Assembly: GCF_008312935.1 (NCBI RefSeq)
Contig: NZ_VSZO01000015.1
Location: 213,286-277,285 of the forward strand
From: Roseiconus lacunae
GTDB lineage: Bacteria; Planctomycetota; Planctomycetia; Pirellulales; Pirellulaceae
Reading direction: 5' to 3'
DNA: 64,000 bases
Positions 1 to 7,865 of the stretch are shown piece by piece. A program made the position numbers and the translations under genes. Each line of letters starts with the position of its first letter. Within the stretch, counting starts at the first letter, position 1. The notes beneath the pieces are model-generated. The model had not been told where the DNA came from, did no database searches, and saw nothing but the letters and a program-made list of their open reading frames with translations.

Positions 1-626
1 TCTTGCTTCATCGCGCTGGTGACCTGGACCAGTCTCTTGACCACTTTTTCGGTGATGTTGTCGACCATCACTTGGTCTGTGAAAGCGACCTTGCGAATGT
101 AGACCGATCCCAGTGTGTAACCCCATTTTTCTGACAGCGGAGAAACGGTCGCACGAACGGTTCGGCTGAGCGAATGACGATCCTCCAGCATTTTTTCCAT
201 TTCGAGATTGCTAAGCGTTGAAATTGTCGAGCTGGTGACATTCGCTTGGAGCGAGCCATCTGGGTTGGCATTGGTGAACAAGTAGCTTTCCGGATCGGTC
301 ACTCGCATTTCGTACCAAATCCCAACCCCCATCGGCGTGCCCTCTTCGGAATTGACCATTTGGTTTCGCAAATAGTGCTGACGGAGTGCCGTGCTGACCA
401 CGTACGATTTTCCAAAGAACGGTACCAGTAATGCTCGCGGTCCAAACTTCATCACCGGAACTTGAAGACCCGGTTCATCGATCGTTCCAATTACTTTGCC
501 GAACAGCGTGAAGACGTGTGCTTGACATTCGCCGACACAGGCATAAAGCCCAAAGAAACGGGCGAACGCCAAAAATACAGGGATTGCGATCAGCCCCAAA
601 ATGAATCCACCACCAAACCATTCCAT
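1..626 (-). CDS. SPFH/band-7 domain membrane protein (HflC/stomatin-like), 3' end beyond window
   Basis: The minus-strand frame is open from an ATG at 626 to the window edge, giving at least 208 residues without a stop. The N-terminus (MEWFGGGFILGLIAIPVFLA) is one membrane segment. It is followed by a band-7-like region: a beta-rich stretch, then segments such as TDPESYLF and VTSSTISTLSNLEMEKML, then a helical region with TLGSVYIRKVAFTD. SPFH proteins form membrane-anchored ring assemblies, and HflK/HflC modulate the FtsH protease. A good ribosome binding site (AAGGA) lies 8 bases upstream of the ATG. The gene lies 61 bases downstream of another SPFH gene on the same strand, so the two probably form an HflK/HflC-like pair. 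The family assignment is fairly sure. The exact subfamily and partner protease are not visible here. Confidence 0.75.
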   Translation of the reverse strand, partial: MEWFGGGFILGLIAIPVFLAFARFFGLYACVGECQAHVFTLFGKVIGTIDEPGLQVPVMKFGPRALLVPFFGKSYVVSTALRQHYLRNQMVNSEEGTPMGVGIWYEMRVTDPESYLFTNANPDGSLQANVTSSTISTLSNLEMEKMLEDRHSLSRTVRATVSPLSEKWGYTLGSVYIRKVAFTDQVMVDNITEKVVKRLVQVTSAMKQ

Positions 627-687
627 TGTCTCGTCCTTCTAATAAATATTCTGTGTGATTGCGATAATTCAAACCGTCGACCGGGCG

Positions 688-1701
688 TTACTTTGTTGCA
701 TTGCTATCGATGGTCTGCACCACGCGATGTGCGGCTTGGTACAACGGGATCTTCGCATTGCGGACATAGGCTTTCAGCGCGGGCGAGCCGCCGTTCTGTT
801 TTATTTCGCTCAACGTGCCGGCCAATTCGCGTAGTGGCGCGACTTCCGCTTGTGCGTTGTTGGTCGCGATTTCGACCGCACGAGCACTCATCGTGATCTG
901 CTGCTCGCTGTCGGCACGGGCGGTGCTCAAGTCGGCGGCGACTTGATTGCGAGTGCTGTTGATTGCCGAAAGAGCCCGGTCGACTTCGGTCGGTGGGTCG
1001 ATCTCGGTGATCAACGCTGCGTCAAGCTCGATACCATAGCGGGCGGTCGTCGAGCGACATTGCTCTTCCATGTATTGATTGAGAAGAGGCAAGTTCTTAC
1101 GCAGGTCGTTGATCGAGACACCCTCGGAAAGGTCGACGGCCGGTCCGGAGGATTCACCGTCGGCCGCTTCCAGTTCTTCATCGGCCAAAAGGGTTTGGCC
1201 TTTGGGGTCGACAAAGTTTGCGACGCGTTCCCGAAGCACCGAAACAAAGTACCCCATCACATGTTCTAGCGGACTGGTCACGCCAAATAGATAGGGATAC
1301 AAGTTGCTTTCACTGACGCGGTAACGTAGTTGCCCGTTGATGCCGGTCGTCAAGTTGTCTTTGGTGACCGCTTCGATCGTATCTTGAGCCTTGGACGGGT
1401 CCCACGACAGGTCCACCGCTTGGGTCGCGACGCTCACTTTGTGGACTTGTTGCCAAGGCAATTTGAAGTAAGGTCCGCCGGGGCCAACGACACGAACTTG
1501 CGGGTATTCATAGCGGTGCTGTTCTTCGCTAGTCATCGCGTCGTCTCCAAGCTCAGTCGAAGCGACTTCGCGAAGTCGTTCGGCTTTTCCGAAACTGGTG
1601 ACGACGGCGCGCTGGTCGGGGCTGACGGTATAAAATCCGCCTACCCCGCAACGAAAGAAACTGTAAACGATCAATCCTGCGATCAAGCCGATCAGTAACA
1701 T
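688..1701 (-). CDS. SPFH/band-7 domain membrane protein (HflK-like)
   Basis: About 337 residues from the ATG at 1701, which starts directly on a membrane segment (MLLIGLIAGLIVYSFF). A longer frame from 1776 adds 25 residues with no membrane or family features, so I prefer the inner start. After the anchor come FYTVSPDQRAVVTSFGKAER and GGPYFKLPWQQVHKVSVATQ, typical of the first strands of the SPFH domain ('V..G...V..G.H.K.PW'). A long helical stretch with many Ala/Glu/Gln follows (about residues 215-300), as expected for the coiled-coil part of the ring. It is upstream of and co-oriented with a second SPFH gene, like hflK-hflC. The function as a membrane scaffold/protease regulator is inferred from the family only. 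Confidence 0.75.
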   Translation of the reverse strand: MLLIGLIAGLIVYSFFRCGVGGFYTVSPDQRAVVTSFGKAERLREVASTELGDDAMTSEEQHRYEYPQVRVVGPGGPYFKLPWQQVHKVSVATQAVDLSWDPSKAQDTIEAVTKDNLTTGINGQLRYRVSESNLYPYLFGVTSPLEHVMGYFVSVLRERVANFVDPKGQTLLADEELEAADGESSGPAVDLSEGVSINDLRKNLPLLNQYMEEQCRSTTARYGIELDAALITEIDPPTEVDRALSAINSTRNQVAADLSTARADSEQQITMSARAVEIATNNAQAEVAPLRELAGTLSEIKQNGGSPALKAYVRNAKIPLYQAAHRVVQTIDSNATK

Positions 1702-1856
1702 GAGTGAATCTCTGGCGGCAGAAAGTTTGAAGCTAGTTGCCAACCGTAGCACGCAGCCAATCGCTCGGTCGGTCAAGCATTTTTAGCCAGACCGAATTCA
1801 TTGATTGTTTCATCAACTGGCAATCAGGATCGCGTCCGCCAAGACGAATAATCGAT

Positions 1857-3392
1857 TCAGTCCGACCAAGCCGGACCCGAACGGGTCCACATTTCAGGCT
1901 TGATTCCCGCTGACTCCAGGGCGCGCGAGATTGCGGCAATGGTCAATTGGTTCGGTTTAAAGGATCCCGGACGCTTCCCCTGGGCGACTTGCAGCGGGGT
2001 GCTGCCAAGCGAGTTTTTTCGATTCCACCGGTGCGGATCTGCACCGAGTTCCATGAATCGCTCCACCACTCGGGCAAAACTGCGGTACGCCGCGCCGTGA
2101 ATGACCGTTTCACCGTGGGCATCGACGTCATCGATCGTCGCACCCCAACGGACTAGACGATCGATCATCGCCAATGTTTCATCTTCGAAACCGGGATACT
2201 CGTCGGCAACAAAGACCCCGACGCCGGCGGCCGCTAACATCGGTGTGGTGCCATCGGCGTTCGCGAGGGTTACGTCGGCGCCCAAGCCGACGAGTACATC
2301 GGCGTACGCGACGTCATTGGTGAACGCCGCGAACAACAGCGGTGTGCCGCCTTTGGGATTCAGCTTGGCTTTGGCGTATCGCCCACGTTCGAGTTGAAGA
2401 TTGACGTCGGCACCACGAGCGACCAACTCTTTAGCAAACGCGAGACTACCCAGCGTTCCCGAGCCAACCGGCGGAGGGTCACCGTCGGGGTTGTCACCGC
2501 GCGGAGGACGACGGACCCAACTGAGCGCGTGAAGCGGTGCAAAACCACTCCGTTGGTCGTTCGGATCGGCGCCACGGTCGATCAGTTCGATCGCCAGTTG
2601 AAAGTGCGCGCTTTCAACGGCCAACATGAGCGGGGACATTCCCTTACGAGGGGCGCGGCCAGAAGCGTTTATCGGGTTCATGCGGTCGTTGACATCCGCC
2701 CCGGCGTCCAGCAATCGGTGCACGACGTCGGAGTGGCCTTGCCGGGCGGCGAAGTGCAGGGCGGTGAAACCGCTACGCAATCTCACATCAAGTTCCGCTC
2801 CGGCGATTAACAAAGCGTCTACGACCGGTTCGTGCCCTGCCGCGGCTGCCCACATCAATGCGGTTTGTTTGTCACGCTGCCTTTGATTGACATCGGCACC
2901 GCGATCGATCAATGCTCGAACCAACGCATGATCGCCAAGGCGTGACGCATGCATCAGATATGTTTCATCGCCCGCGGTGGCTCCTTTTGCGTTGGCGCCG
3001 GCATCGAGGAGTCTCTTTGCCGTCGCATACGACCCGTAACGACAAGCGATCGCGAGTGGCGTGACGTCGTATTTATTTGGAACATCAACTTCGACGCCTG
3101 CCTCGATCAACGCATCGATACTGGGTTGATCCTGATGGTAGACAGCCCAGTGAAGCGCCGTCGTGCCATCGGGTTGTTGGACATTCGGATCGGCTCCACT
3201 TCGCAGCTTTAGCTTGAGATTCACCCACTCAGATCGCTCGGCAAGATCGGCGAGCGACGGAGCATCGGTTGGGGAATCGGCAGCCAGTGCAAAACCCTCG
3301 AGCATCACACAAATCGCAACGCCACAAATCAGACAACGTAGTACGACGGTGAATCCTGAGTCAACGTTCGCGGGAGGGCATTGTGACTGCAT
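1857..3392 (-). CDS. secreted ankyrin-repeat protein
   Basis: 511 residues. The N-terminus holds a hydrophobic stretch ending in ALAADS near residue 38, which looks like a signal peptide with an AxA cleavage site, so the protein is probably periplasmic or secreted. The rest is built from about ten ankyrin repeats with recognisable cores: DGTTALHWAVYHQ, YDVTPLAIACRYGS, DKQTALMWAAAAGHE, SGFTALHFAARQGHS, GMSPLMLAVESAHF, HGETVIHGAAYRS, and the recurring D-x-GAD-x-N turns. Repeats are interrupted around residues 290-340 by a Pro/Gly/Asp-rich insertion. Ankyrin repeats mediate protein-protein binding; no catalytic domain is visible and the partner is unknown. No strong ribosome binding site precedes the ATG, so the exact start is less certain. 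Confidence 0.85.
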   Translation of the reverse strand: MQSQCPPANVDSGFTVVLRCLICGVAICVMLEGFALAADSPTDAPSLADLAERSEWVNLKLKLRSGADPNVQQPDGTTALHWAVYHQDQPSIDALIEAGVEVDVPNKYDVTPLAIACRYGSYATAKRLLDAGANAKGATAGDETYLMHASRLGDHALVRALIDRGADVNQRQRDKQTALMWAAAAGHEPVVDALLIAGAELDVRLRSGFTALHFAARQGHSDVVHRLLDAGADVNDRMNPINASGRAPRKGMSPLMLAVESAHFQLAIELIDRGADPNDQRSGFAPLHALSWVRRPPRGDNPDGDPPPVGSGTLGSLAFAKELVARGADVNLQLERGRYAKAKLNPKGGTPLLFAAFTNDVAYADVLVGLGADVTLANADGTTPMLAAAGVGVFVADEYPGFEDETLAMIDRLVRWGATIDDVDAHGETVIHGAAYRSFARVVERFMELGADPHRWNRKNSLGSTPLQVAQGKRPGSFKPNQLTIAAISRALESAGIKPEMWTRSGPAWSD

Positions 3393-3455
3393 GATCTAGA
3401 CGATGGAAATGCGTGCGGTTCGGAAAGTGATTCCAAACCACTATGATACCGCATC

Positions 3456-4823
3456 TCAGATCGCGTGTTTGCCGTTGTACGTCCCTGCTTTCACGGTTGC
3501 GAGCGATTCCGAGCCTGTCAGCGTGACGTTGCCATCGATGATGACGTCGGATTCAAAAGATAGATTACCCTCGACAGTGAGCGTTTCGCAGTTTTTCAGC
3601 GATGGCGCAACGGGAATGCGTTCCTGAAGATCGGCGATCTTTTTGAAGTATCGATCGTCCAATTTGATTTCCGGCGGAGCCCCTTGGCGTGATTGGATCA
3701 GACCGACAGAGTGATCCGAGTGAACTTCGTAAGCATCGCTACGGACGGCGAGTAGATCGCCGGTGGTCTTAACGGGCGCGAACCTAGATCGTGGCACACG
3801 GATCGCGTCGGTGTTTGGCAACGTTTCGATCGCCGCGCCCATCGCGGTTTCTAATTGGAAAACTTTGGTCGAATGAGCATTCTTGGGATCGACCGTTTTG
3901 CGATTGGTGATCGTCGGCAACGAGACGGTGCCGTCGCCTTGCTCAAGGTATTCGTTCAACTGGTGCAGGTCGATCCACAAGTTGTTCGTGTTGAAATAGC
4001 GATGTCGTGTGATGTCTTGGAACTGATCCTCTTCGTCTGGATGGCACTGCGCTTTCTCGCGAAGCAACAAACCTCCGTCGGCATCCTGTGCTAAGTGGCC
4101 ACCTTTGCGATCGGCGGCGGTGCGATCGGCGACTTCCATCATGAAAGACGCTCCGCTGCGGATAAAGTGACCAAGGATTCGCAGATCAAGCGTCGCACCA
4201 AGGTTGTCGGCGTTAGAAACAAACAGATAGCGCCGGCCTTGCTTGAGCAGCGTTTGCAACGTCCCGCTAGTAACGAGCGCGGCGTAGATATCCCCGTGCC
4301 CCGGCGGGCACCATTGCATCGACGGATCGTCCGGCCATTCCGCTGGCATCAAGCTTTCCGCATCAATCTTTGGAACCTGGTGCTGCAGGAAAGAGATCAC
4401 GTCCACGTCGCCACTAAATGCGTTGACGGCAGCGGCCGTTTGTTGTTCGGTTGAAAAGCTATTCATCAAAACCAGAGGAATGCCGAGCGATTGATTTTGA
4501 CGAAGGATCAATTCCAGGAATGTGTCGTCGCCACGAACAGGTAGCAGCGATTTTGGACCATCAAGCCCCATCGACGTTCCCAACCCACCGTTTAACTTCA
4601 GCACGGCGGTCGACGCGAGGTGGTCGCGGCCGAACGATTCCAACGAGGCGTCCAGGGCATCGGCGTCGGTGACCGAGTCGACCGGTTCGATGTCGGCTTC
4701 GCGGATCGTCGCTTCCTCTCCGCTACAAAGATGGTCGTAGTGCTGACGAAAAATCTGGACGACGATGTCGGGCGTGTCGGCTTCGGCAAGTTTGGTGGCA
4801 ACGGCGTCCCAGTTGGCTGACAT
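3456..4823 (-). CDS. UTP-glucose-1-phosphate uridylyltransferase, eukaryote-type UDPGP family
   Basis: 455 residues. It joins UTP and glucose-1-phosphate into UDP-glucose in the cytoplasm, for polysaccharide and glycan synthesis. The nucleotide-binding signature VLKLNGGLGTSMG plus PKS lies at residues 74-92, as in eukaryotic UGP2-type enzymes rather than bacterial GalU. The middle carries WCPPGHGDIY, VSNADNLGA and FNTNNLWIDL, also diagnostic of the UDPGP family. The C-terminus (SFESDVIIDGNVTLTG) is a short left-handed beta-helix. The length fits the family. It sits alone between the ankyrin gene and nth on the same strand, with a small interspersed repeat in the upstream gap. A related activity (UDP-N-acetylglucosamine pyrophosphorylase) is possible but fits the motifs less well. 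Confidence 0.87.
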   Translation of the reverse strand: MSANWDAVATKLAEADTPDIVVQIFRQHYDHLCSGEEATIREADIEPVDSVTDADALDASLESFGRDHLASTAVLKLNGGLGTSMGLDGPKSLLPVRGDDTFLELILRQNQSLGIPLVLMNSFSTEQQTAAAVNAFSGDVDVISFLQHQVPKIDAESLMPAEWPDDPSMQWCPPGHGDIYAALVTSGTLQTLLKQGRRYLFVSNADNLGATLDLRILGHFIRSGASFMMEVADRTAADRKGGHLAQDADGGLLLREKAQCHPDEEDQFQDITRHRYFNTNNLWIDLHQLNEYLEQGDGTVSLPTITNRKTVDPKNAHSTKVFQLETAMGAAIETLPNTDAIRVPRSRFAPVKTTGDLLAVRSDAYEVHSDHSVGLIQSRQGAPPEIKLDDRYFKKIADLQERIPVAPSLKNCETLTVEGNLSFESDVIIDGNVTLTGSESLATVKAGTYNGKHAI

Positions 4824-4894
4824 TGGTTCTTCGTGATTGGTGTAAACAGAACAGGGCGAGTGCCCAATCGTTTGAACATACGGGTTCAGGGCAT

Positions 4895-4957
4895 CAACCG
4901 ACGGGCGTTAGCCCCGGTGATCGCACCGAAACTGTGGCTAACGCCATGCGGCTAAAC
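4895..4957 (+). repeat. interspersed repeat family B, copy 1
   Basis: A 63-base intergenic unit beginning CAACCGACGGGCGTTAGCC and ending with GTGGCTAACGCCATGCGGCT plus AAC. The same unit is present in reverse orientation at 45423-45485 with the same length and only scattered mismatches. It lies between the uridylyltransferase and nth genes. Two copies 40 kb apart, both intergenic, suggest a REP-like dispersed element of this genome. Confidence 0.7.
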
Positions 4958-4982
4958 CTGCAAATCGATTTGGAACGAAGCA

Positions 4983-5636
4983 CTAGGCCTTTTTCGTTTC
5001 GACCGGCCGTTTGCGATTGGGGTACAGTTCGCGACAAATCGCACATCGCGTGCCATCACATCCTCGTGCCGTACAGTGCTCGCGGCCATAGAAGATGATT
5101 TGCAAATGAAGTTTATTCCATGACGTTTCGGGGAACAGTTTCTTCAAATCGGCTTCGGTTTGGGAGACATTCTTTCCATTAGTCAGGCCCCAACGCTGTG
5201 CGAGTCGATGGATGTGTGTGTCGACCGGAAATGCCGGGTGACCGAACGCTTGGCTCATCACGACACTGGCCGTTTTGTGGCCAACGCCTGGCAGTAATTC
5301 GAGCGCCTCGAACGTTTCCGGGACGCGGCCATTGTGTTCGGTCTCGATGATCTCGGATAGGCGGGCCAGGCTTTTCGCTTTTTGTTTGGAAAGCCCCAGC
5401 GGACGAATGATCTCCAGGATTTGCTGTTCGCCAAGTTTCCACATCGCTTTTGCGGTGGGCGCTTGCCGGAAGAGTTCCGGCGTGATTTCGTTGACCTTTT
5501 TATCGGTGCACTGTGCACTGAGCACGACGGCCACGAGCAGCGTGAATGGATCGGCGTGATCAAGTGGGATCGGCGTTTCCGGATAAAGTTCTTCGAGCCG
5601 CTCGAGAACTCGAGCGGCACGTTCTTTCTTAAGCAT
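4983..5636 (-). CDS. nth: endonuclease III (base-excision repair DNA glycosylase/AP lyase)
   Basis: 217 residues. It removes oxidised pyrimidines from DNA and nicks the abasic site. The helix-hairpin-helix signature LPGVGHKTASVV is followed by the catalytic region PVDTHIHRLAQRWGL, where the Asp is the active-site residue; the Lys of GHKTA is the Schiff-base nucleophile. The iron-sulfur region near the C-terminus is unusual: HCTARGCDGTRCAIC has four Cys spaced 4-4-2 instead of the usual 6-2-5. The start is 15 bases after the ruvB stop, so the two genes are probably one transcript, ruvB first. No good ribosome binding site is seen, consistent with translational coupling. The enzyme family is certain; cluster binding with this spacing is an assumption. 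Confidence 0.93.
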   Translation of the reverse strand: MLKKERAARVLERLEELYPETPIPLDHADPFTLLVAVVLSAQCTDKKVNEITPELFRQAPTAKAMWKLGEQQILEIIRPLGLSKQKAKSLARLSEIIETEHNGRVPETFEALELLPGVGHKTASVVMSQAFGHPAFPVDTHIHRLAQRWGLTNGKNVSQTEADLKKLFPETSWNKLHLQIIFYGREHCTARGCDGTRCAICRELYPNRKRPVETKKA

Positions 5637-5651
5637 CGTCGAATCGGAAAC

Positions 5652-6770
5652 TTACGAGTTCAGCGGCGGTTGCATTTTCAAATGTTCAAACGCTTTGGTC
5701 GTCGCGATACGTCCCCTTCGCGTTCGGACGATCAATTCGCTTCGCAACAAAAACGGTTCGACTTCGTCTTCCAGGGTATCGCTGCTGACGTTCATGGTGT
5801 GCGCGATTGCTTCTAATCCGCTCGGTCCGCCGGCGAACACACGGATCAAGGTTTCCAGGTAGTTTCGGTCCTGTTTGTCGAGCCCCAAACGATCGATGCC
5901 GATCATGTCCAACGCGTCTCTAGCGACGCCGATGGTGACAATCCCTTTGGCGCGGACTTGGGCATAATCTCGAACCCAATGCAAACGGTTGTTGGCCAGT
6001 CGCGGAGTGCTCCGCGAACGTCGCGCGATTTCGGCCGCGGCGGCTTGCTCGACTTCGATCGAAAGCTTCTTGGCATTACGAAGCACCAGATCGGTGAGCT
6101 GGTTTTCGGAGTACCAGCCCAGGTGTTCGCGGATTTGGAATCGATCACGAAGCGGTGCGCTCAACATCCCTGCGCGGGTTGTCGCGCCGATCAGTGTGAA
6201 CGGTTGCAGTTCGAAATTCAGAGTTCTTGCGTTGACGCCTTCGCCGAGGACGATATCGATCCGGTAGTCTTCCATCGCCGTGTAAAGGTATTCTTCAACG
6301 GCCTTGGGGACGCGGTGGATCTCGTCAATGAACAACACGCTATGCGAGGAAACATTGGTTAGGTAGGGCAGCAGGTCTTTGGGGGCGCTTAACCCGGCGC
6401 CGTTTGCCATTTGGATCGTCGTTCCCATCTCTGCGGGGATGACCGTCGCAAATGTCGTTTTGCCCAACCCCGGCGGTCCGTCAAAAAGCACGTGACCGAG
6501 TGGTTCGCTGCGACGCATCGCGGCTCCGATGGCGATTTTCAATCGTTCGATGACGTCGCGTTGTCCGACCATTTCGTCCAGACGCGTCGGCCGTAATTTG
6601 CCGTCGTTCTCGTCCGGCGAAGGGTTCAGCCCATCGGAACCATCCGGCGTGTCGGGGGGATCGGGGGTATCCATCGATTTTGCGGACGAGCCACCCAGTT
6701 TTTCGGGGGTTGCGTCCTGGTCACCGGGGTCTCGGGGATCCGATTGTTGGTAGACTGCCTCGCGAGCCAT
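5652..6770 (-). CDS. ruvB: Holliday junction branch-migration helicase RuvB
   Basis: 372 residues. RuvB is the AAA+ hexameric motor that, with RuvA, moves Holliday junctions during recombinational repair. The core starts at about residue 61 with RPTRLDEMVGQ. Walker A GPPGLGKT is at residues 98-105, Walker B reads LFIDEIHR, the sensor region is ATTRAGMLSAPLRDRF with the arginine finger, and the C-terminal winged helix ends PFLLRSELIVRTRRGR. The first 60 residues are an extra Pro/Asp/Ser-rich tail not found in typical RuvB proteins of about 340 residues. A GGAAGA ribosome binding site precedes the ATG. It is co-transcribed with nth (15-base gap); ruvA and ruvC are not adjacent. Confidence 0.96.
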   Translation of the reverse strand: MAREAVYQQSDPRDPGDQDATPEKLGGSSAKSMDTPDPPDTPDGSDGLNPSPDENDGKLRPTRLDEMVGQRDVIERLKIAIGAAMRRSEPLGHVLFDGPPGLGKTTFATVIPAEMGTTIQMANGAGLSAPKDLLPYLTNVSSHSVLFIDEIHRVPKAVEEYLYTAMEDYRIDIVLGEGVNARTLNFELQPFTLIGATTRAGMLSAPLRDRFQIREHLGWYSENQLTDLVLRNAKKLSIEVEQAAAAEIARRSRSTPRLANNRLHWVRDYAQVRAKGIVTIGVARDALDMIGIDRLGLDKQDRNYLETLIRVFAGGPSGLEAIAHTMNVSSDTLEDEVEPFLLRSELIVRTRRGRIATTKAFEHLKMQPPLNS

Positions 6771-6873
6771 TTGGTCTTCCGTCCGTGCAATTCCACGTGG
6801 TTTACATTGTCTGCCCTGTTTTACCCGAAACCTCCATTCTCGTCGGCGCGTCCTTGCAGATTAAATCTTGGTC

Positions 6874-7455
6874 ATGAGCGAATCTTCAGCGAATTCAGCC
6901 CCCATCGACGTCTCGGATCCTGCGATCATCGCCAAGTACGAACCCTACTTGAGAATGTTGGCACGCACACGGATGCGGCAAGCCTATCAGGCGAAGATCG
7001 GTGCATCGGACATGGTTCAGCAAGCGATGATGCAAGCAGTCGCCGGATTCGATGGTTTTCGCGGCGGCACCGAAGCCGAGTTAATGGCGTGGCTGCGAAA
7101 GATTCTGGCGCATCACCTTTGCCACCTCGATCGTGACCTGCATCGTGACAAACGTGACATCCGACGAGAGCAGTCGATGGAGCAGAAACTGACTGCGTCC
7201 TCGATGCGTCTGGAAGGCCTGCTCGCCGGCAGTGACCAAACGCCCAGTCAAAACGTAGTGCTCGGCGAGAGCGTGGTGCAAATCAGTCAAGCGATCGCAC
7301 GGTTGCCAGACCCCCAAGCGGACGCGGTGCGTTTGCATTACCTCGAAGGGATGAAGTTGAGTGAAGTCGCCGACGAGTTAGGCAAATCCACTGGCGCGAT
7401 CGCCGGCCTCCTGCACCGAGGCATGAAGGCGCTCCGCAAACAACTCGGCGAGTGA
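6874..7455 (+). CDS. ECF-type RNA polymerase sigma factor, planctomycete type
   Basis: 193 residues from the ATG at 6874 (a TTG two codons upstream is less likely). Region 2 is at about residues 22-95 (YEPYLRMLARTRM, ASDMVQQAMMQA, ELMAWLRKILAHHLCHLDRDLHRDKRD). Region 4 is at about 135-190 (ARLPDPQADAVRLHYLEGMKLSEVADELGKS, then GAIAGLLHRGMKALRK), a helix-turn-helix that recognises the -35 element. There is no sigma region 3, which is the ECF layout. No anti-sigma gene is adjacent. It is transcribed divergently from ruvB and in the same direction as the giant gene that begins 410 bases downstream, so it might control it, but nothing in the sequence proves this. Confidence 0.9.
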   Translation: MSESSANSAPIDVSDPAIIAKYEPYLRMLARTRMRQAYQAKIGASDMVQQAMMQAVAGFDGFRGGTEAELMAWLRKILAHHLCHLDRDLHRDKRDIRREQSMEQKLTASSMRLEGLLAGSDQTPSQNVVLGESVVQISQAIARLPDPQADAVRLHYLEGMKLSEVADELGKSTGAIAGLLHRGMKALRKQLGE

Positions 7456-7865
7456 CCGAAAAGGCAGTAATCGCGCGAGGAGTGACCGTGCGGGGAGTGA
7501 CTGCGAAGCCATCGATCAAGTTTACTTCGTCTTGAGTCGCCTTCGAGCTTAGTGAGGCTCGCGAATGCTTCTGCGGTGACTCGATCTGCTTTCGTGCGAC
7601 GTCGATTGAACGCTGGGAATTTTACATCTCCTGGACGAAAATCGACCAATTTCTTAGACGCTGATGTCCCGCGAGGGGCGAGTGGGGCCAACCACTGGCA
7701 ATCTGGGTGAAAAATCCCCACAGGTGTGGAAATTTGCACACTCTGCAAGCGTTCATCCTTGCTACTCTTAGGAGATTCGTTCGCTCCCCTCAGGCGTTGG
7801 GGCTTCGCCGGTGGCGGGCGTCAGGTTTTTGCATCTGTTGTCTAACCTCGTTTATCGCTGCATCG
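7456..7865 (+). other. 410-base leader region before the giant gene
   Basis: No convincing gene. Just after the sigma-factor stop there are three copies of GAGTGACYG within about 50 bases (around 7450, 7480 and 7495), possibly chance. The giant frame is open through 7707-7865, starting from a GTG, but those 53 codons encode a Cys/Arg-rich stretch unlike the rest and I treat them as upstream sequence. No clear promoter or terminator recognised. Confidence 0.4.

Noticed and set aside
7450..7505. Three GAGTGACYG words after the sigma-factor stop as an operator
   Set aside because: Short, irregularly spaced, and one overlaps the coding end; could easily be chance.
7707..7865. GTG-started extension of the giant protein by 53 residues
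   Set aside because: The extra residues are Cys/Arg-rich without family features; the LEPR-XLL-like motif normally lies within about 40 residues of the start, which fits the ATG at 7866.
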